A stretch of 7,527 nt of DNA from an uncultured Anaerolineaceae bacterium (GTDB lineage: Bacteria > Chloroflexota > Anaerolineae > Anaerolineales > Anaerolineaceae): assembly GCA_937907495.1 (NCBI GenBank), contig CALESS010000112.1, positions 1-7,527 on the forward strand, in the 5' to 3' direction. The notes under the pieces were generated by a model. It was not told where the DNA came from, made no database searches, and saw only the letters and a list, made by a program, of their open reading frames with translations. A program made the translations under genes and the position numbers. Below are positions 4,795 to 7,527 of this stretch, piece after piece (the stretch's first letter is position 1; the number at the start of each line of letters is the position of its first letter).

Positions 4795-6417
4795 ATGCCA
4801 ATGAATATACAGGAAATCTTCAAAAATTCAAAAAAATATAACCTTTGGCTCGTCCTCATCGCCCTGGTTTCACTGGTTTATCTTCTTATCAATGCGCTCC
4901 GCCTGGGAGGCGACAATTTTATCATCAGTCTGAACCGGTTATCATCCATTCCGCCGGTGATTAGCCTCGTGGTGGTTTCATGGATCTTATGGAAACAAAC
5001 CCCTCTCCGCAGCAGCAATCGGCCCCTGTGGCTGGGTTTGGCCATCGGCTGGGGATTGTGGACGATTGCCGAATCTTGGTTTGCCATTGCGGATTTGCTG
5101 GGGACTGAATTGCCCTATCCTTCATGGGCAGATATTTTCTGGCTGGTTGGTTATCTTCCCATGTTTTTTGCCCTGGGTCTGCGGAATCGCATGCTCGCCA
5201 TTACGGAAAGCCGCAGTCAAAAAACGGTCAAATGGCTTTTGGTCTTCCTGGTGATTGGATTTGCGGTCATCTTTCTCACCCCCCTTATCCAGGATTTTGA
5301 TCCGGGTGCTCCTTTTGAAAGTATTTTAAATATTTTGTATCCACTGCAAGATATTATATTATTGGGTTTTGTCGTCCAGGCTCTCGCTTCTACGCAAAAA
5401 AGCAACTATGGCACCGGTTGGATATTTATCGGCCTGGGCTTTTTAATGATTACGGTTTCTGATTTTGTTTTTTCATACGCAGTGGGAGCAGATCTGTACT
5501 ATCCGAACAACCAGTTAAATTTTGTTAGCATATTTCTCGTTGATGCTGTTTATAATCTGGGATACGTGGCGAGCCTGATCGGTCTTTTGCTCATTTTACG
5601 GGTGCAATCTGAATACTCCCCCCTGCCTTATGAATATAAGCAATTGGGATTGATCCCCAATACCCACCTGGTGGTATTTACCGATGAAAACAATAGAATT
5701 ACGCGGGCAAGTCAGAATTTTTCCGCAGTATTTGGGGATGGCTTTGTAGACCGGGATCTGGGAGAAGTTTTCGCAAGCCCCCCCGGCGAAATGGAGCGGT
5801 TCCTGGCAGAAATTCGGAAAAATAAGCTCCTCGCCGAGCAAGAGATCCACATTCGCACCCTGGAGGGCGAAAAGGCGGCTGGTTTTTCAGCCATCCTCAT
5901 CGAAATTCCGGGCAGCCCCGCGGCCGGGCTGATCGGGTTGGTGCGCCTGTTCTGGGATGATTTTACGCTCGATGCTCAAATGGATTCCTATGACCGGGAT
6001 ATCCAGGACTCCTTGCTGGTGAAAACTCACACTCTGGAAAAAGAGGATAAGCAGTATCGGAATTTTATCTCCGACTACTACCTGGCCTTTAGCCGGCCCC
6101 TCTTTAACATGTTGCTGGAAGAAGGCGGCGGGATCATGGTAGATTCACTGGTGATGGAACTGGAAGCCGTGAGCCGGGAAAATGCCTGCCAGTTGCTCAT
6201 TCAGACGGGGCATACCTTTGATCTCCAAACCTCTTCCCGCCAGGATTATGCGAGATGCTTCCCCCTGTTATTTGAAGTGATCCGGGCAACTTCCACCAGA
6301 ATTTTAGGCTCCACCCGGGTGGAAAAAGCACTCCAACAGGTGTTTACAGAAATTGAACCGGAAATTCATACGGCCATTGAGAAGTTTGGCATGAAACCAG
6401 TCCGATTAATTGATTAA
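4795..6417 (+). CDS. Multi-pass membrane sensor-like protein with PAS-like domain and unidentified C-terminal domain
   Basis: A 540-aa protein. About eight hydrophobic helices are visible, near residues 17-35, 52-67, 78-99, 111-128, 145-164, 176-198, 207-230 and 243-269. TIAESWFAIADLLG (90-103) followed by YPSWADIFWLVGYLP (108-122) is a pattern I associate with 7-8 TM sensory domains of bacterial signalling proteins. Residues 285-387 look like a PAS fold: HLVVFTDENNRITRASQNFS (291-310) is the usual PAS beginning, and GLIGLVRLFW (378-387) the final strand. Residues 395-540 are mostly helical and show no histidine-kinase H-box or ATPase motifs, no GGDEF, EAL or HD-GYP motif, and no HTH. The output is therefore unknown; it may signal through a partner. 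Start: ATG at 4795 lies 5 nt after AGGG; ATG at 4801 is an alternative. Codon and base use are visibly more A/T-rich than the neighbours. Stop TAA, 21 nt before the acetyltransferase start. Confidence 0.72.
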   Translation: MPMNIQEIFKNSKKYNLWLVLIALVSLVYLLINALRLGGDNFIISLNRLSSIPPVISLVVVSWILWKQTPLRSSNRPLWLGLAIGWGLWTIAESWFAIADLLGTELPYPSWADIFWLVGYLPMFFALGLRNRMLAITESRSQKTVKWLLVFLVIGFAVIFLTPLIQDFDPGAPFESILNILYPLQDIILLGFVVQALASTQKSNYGTGWIFIGLGFLMITVSDFVFSYAVGADLYYPNNQLNFVSIFLVDAVYNLGYVASLIGLLLILRVQSEYSPLPYEYKQLGLIPNTHLVVFTDENNRITRASQNFSAVFGDGFVDRDLGEVFASPPGEMERFLAEIRKNKLLAEQEIHIRTLEGEKAAGFSAILIEIPGSPAAGLIGLVRLFWDDFTLDAQMDSYDRDIQDSLLVKTHTLEKEDKQYRNFISDYYLAFSRPLFNMLLEEGGGIMVDSLVMELEAVSRENACQLLIQTGHTFDLQTSSRQDYARCFPLLFEVIRATSTRILGSTRVEKALQQVFTEIEPEIHTAIEKFGMKPVRLID

Positions 6418-6438
6418 AAAAACAGCGGAAAATTGGCC

Positions 6439-7032
6439 ATGGAAAATTCTACTTTGCAAATCACCGTATTCCCCGCAACTGCGGAGCGCTGGCCTGACCT
6501 GGAAGCCTTGTTTGGCGACCATGGGGCGTATGGCAACTGTTGGTGCACCTTCTGGCGCATCAAACGCTCCGAGTTCAGCAAGATGAAGGGCGAGGAAAAG
6601 AAAGCCCTGCTGAAAGAATGGACGACCCTGCCGATTGCCCCCGGTGTACTGGCTTATGACGGGGATAAACCTGTAGGTTGGTGCGCCATCCAGCCCCGCC
6701 AGAACCTGTATCCGCTGGCGAACTCCAAAATTTTCAAGCCGGTGGATGACCAGCCGGTCTGGTCCATTGTCTGTTTCTTCGTGGATAAATCCGCCCGCCA
6801 ACAGGGGGTTATGCAAGCCTTGCTGCGCGGCGCGCTGGATTATGCCCGCCAGAATGGAGCAGCCATCGTGGAGGGTTACCCGGTGGATTTGCAATCTGCG
6901 CCGCTTGCCGGTAAAAAGCTCACCGGCTACAAGGGCTTCATGGGCATCGCCTCAGCCTACCGCGAGGTTGGCTTTGTGGAGGTGGGGCGGGTTTCTGAAA
7001 CCCAGCTGATTATGCGCTGCCGGGTTTCCTGA
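6439..7032 (+). CDS. GNAT-family N-acetyltransferase
   Basis: A 197-aa cytoplasmic protein with the GNAT layout. GVLAYDGDKPVGWCAIQPR (residues 69-87) forms the central strands. VWSIVCFFVDKSARQQGVMQ (107-126) is strand 4 plus the acetyl-CoA pyrophosphate loop, here RQQGVM instead of the more usual RGxGxG/A. YREVGFVEVGR (174-184) is the typical C-terminal strand-turn. An N-terminal Cys/Trp-rich GNCWCTFWR (32-40) is seen in a subgroup of bacterial acetyltransferases. The acceptor substrate (an amine of a protein, antibiotic or metabolite) cannot be inferred. Start: ATG at 6439 with CGGAA about 9 nt upstream; an in-frame TTG at 6433 would add two residues. The gene lies 21 nt behind the membrane PAS gene with no terminator between, so co-transcription is likely, yet its base composition is closer to the rest of the window. 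Confidence 0.83.
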   Translation: MENSTLQITVFPATAERWPDLEALFGDHGAYGNCWCTFWRIKRSEFSKMKGEEKKALLKEWTTLPIAPGVLAYDGDKPVGWCAIQPRQNLYPLANSKIFKPVDDQPVWSIVCFFVDKSARQQGVMQALLRGALDYARQNGAAIVEGYPVDLQSAPLAGKKLTGYKGFMGIASAYREVGFVEVGRVSETQLIMRCRVS

Positions 7033-7040
7033 TTGATCAG

Positions 7041-7073
7041 CGGGTTGCGGCCCCGGCCCGGTGCTTAAATTTT
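7041..7073 (+). terminator. Weak candidate terminator after the acetyltransferase gene
   Basis: CGGGTTG (7041-7047) can pair with CGGCCCG (7054-7060), a 7-bp stem including two G-U pairs. It is followed by GTGCTTAAATTTT. The T-rich tail begins several bases late and overlaps the end of the convergent gene. This is plausible rather than convincing. Confidence 0.3.
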
Positions 7074-7527
7074 CGCCGTAATGGCTTGCATCCAGGCAGC
7101 CGCCCGCTCCAATTCACCATCTTTCAGGGGGCCTTCGCTGGCAGCCACGTAAAACCCCTCGGGTTCGGCCATCAACGTGCCGCCCGCTCTCACCATCGCC
7201 CTGGCAATCGGCTTGGCCGCATACCCAAAGAGTTTGACCATGAAGGTCAAAAACCGGTTGTTGACGTCCGCAACCGAAATCCGGGTATCAAAGGCAGCCA
7301 CTTTGATCCCGCTCAGGCTGGCGGGCCGCAGGCTTTTCATCCACTTTTTCGTTTCCTGCCACGGCCCGAAAGCCCGGGTGGGCGAACCGACCACCAGCAG
7401 TTCCACACCTTTCAGCGTATCGGGGGTCAGGCTGGCCACAGGAAGTACGGCGATTTCTTCCTGGTTCGGGTAAGCCGCGGCCATGGCCCGGGCAGCCTTT
7501 TCCGTATTCCCAAATACTGATTCGAAT
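7065..7527 (-). CDS. Flavodoxin-family protein (5' end cut by window edge)
   Basis: The frame is open through the right edge, so the true start lies outside; the Met at 7484 is internal. The first visible residues, FESVFGNTEKAA, are the flavodoxin phosphate-binding loop that normally sits at about residue 10, so only a handful of residues are missing. VELLVVGSPTRAFGPWQETK (20 residues, about 40-60 of the visible part) matches the second strand and the FMN-contacting loop after it. KVAAFDTRI follows as the next strand. The visible length, 153 aa, suits a single flavodoxin domain of about 160 aa. Members bind FMN and shuttle electrons in the cytoplasm or act as small quinone or flavin reductases; the partner is not evident. 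No metallo-beta-lactamase domain precedes it in the window. It converges on the acetyltransferase gene with a 32-nt gap. Confidence 0.78.
   Translation of the reverse strand, partial: FESVFGNTEKAARAMAAAYPNQEEIAVLPVASLTPDTLKGVELLVVGSPTRAFGPWQETKKWMKSLRPASLSGIKVAAFDTRISVADVNNRFLTFMVKLFGYAAKPIARAMVRAGGTLMAEPEGFYVAASEGPLKDGELERAAAWMQAITAKI

Noticed and set aside
1..7527. Defence system, mobile element, CRISPR array, tRNA or rRNA
   Set aside because: No transposase, integrase, nuclease, direct-repeat array or cloverleaf pattern was seen on either strand. The genes are metabolic or signalling.

Overview
The window looks like chromosomal DNA from a Chloroflexota bacterium, most likely an Anaerolineae-type lineage. 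This is inferred from gene content and protein style: an ArsR-type regulator with a long N-terminal domain, a plant-type MGDG-synthase-like glycosyltransferase, a tiny DUF5679 zinc ribbon and an 8-TM/PAS sensor. No rRNA or other marker gene confirms it. Shine-Dalgarno sites and sigma70-like promoters are readable. I see no mobile element, CRISPR array, tRNA or phage gene, and no obvious defence system.

Left part (1-1475): a regulator gene, cut by the left edge, reads leftward from a promoter whose -10 box lies inside a perfect 7-bp dyad, a candidate autoregulatory operator. Diverging from it is a type I phosphoribosyltransferase resembling adenine phosphoribosyltransferase.

Centre-left (1532-4017, minus strand): a tight three-gene operon. 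In order of transcription it encodes a CinA-C/PncC-type NMN amidohydrolase, an MGDG-synthase/GT28-type glycosyltransferase (GTG start, 7 nt after the previous stop) and an MTA/SAH-nucleosidase-like enzyme (start overlapping the previous stop by 8 nt). The nucleosidase converges on the phosphoribosyltransferase. If both assignments hold, one enzyme releases adenine (or another base) and the other could return it to the nucleotide pool.

Centre (4018-4794): a 391-nt gap with an inverted repeat and a near-consensus promoter leads into a structured leader and a 51-aa four-cysteine zinc ribbon. A strong intrinsic terminator follows, and then a second good promoter.

Right part (4795-7032, plus strand): a more A/T-rich gene for a 540-aa protein with about eight membrane helices, a PAS-like domain and a C-terminal helical domain I do not recognise. 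A GNAT acetyltransferase gene lies 21 nt downstream and is probably co-transcribed. A flavodoxin-like gene converges from the right edge and lacks only its first few codons in the window.

Most of the window is housekeeping: nucleotide and NAD salvage, glycolipid synthesis, and small regulators. The least explained element is the 8-TM/PAS protein with no recognisable output domain. The most interesting regulatory DNA is the dyad at 687-704 and the folded leader of the zinc-ribbon gene.
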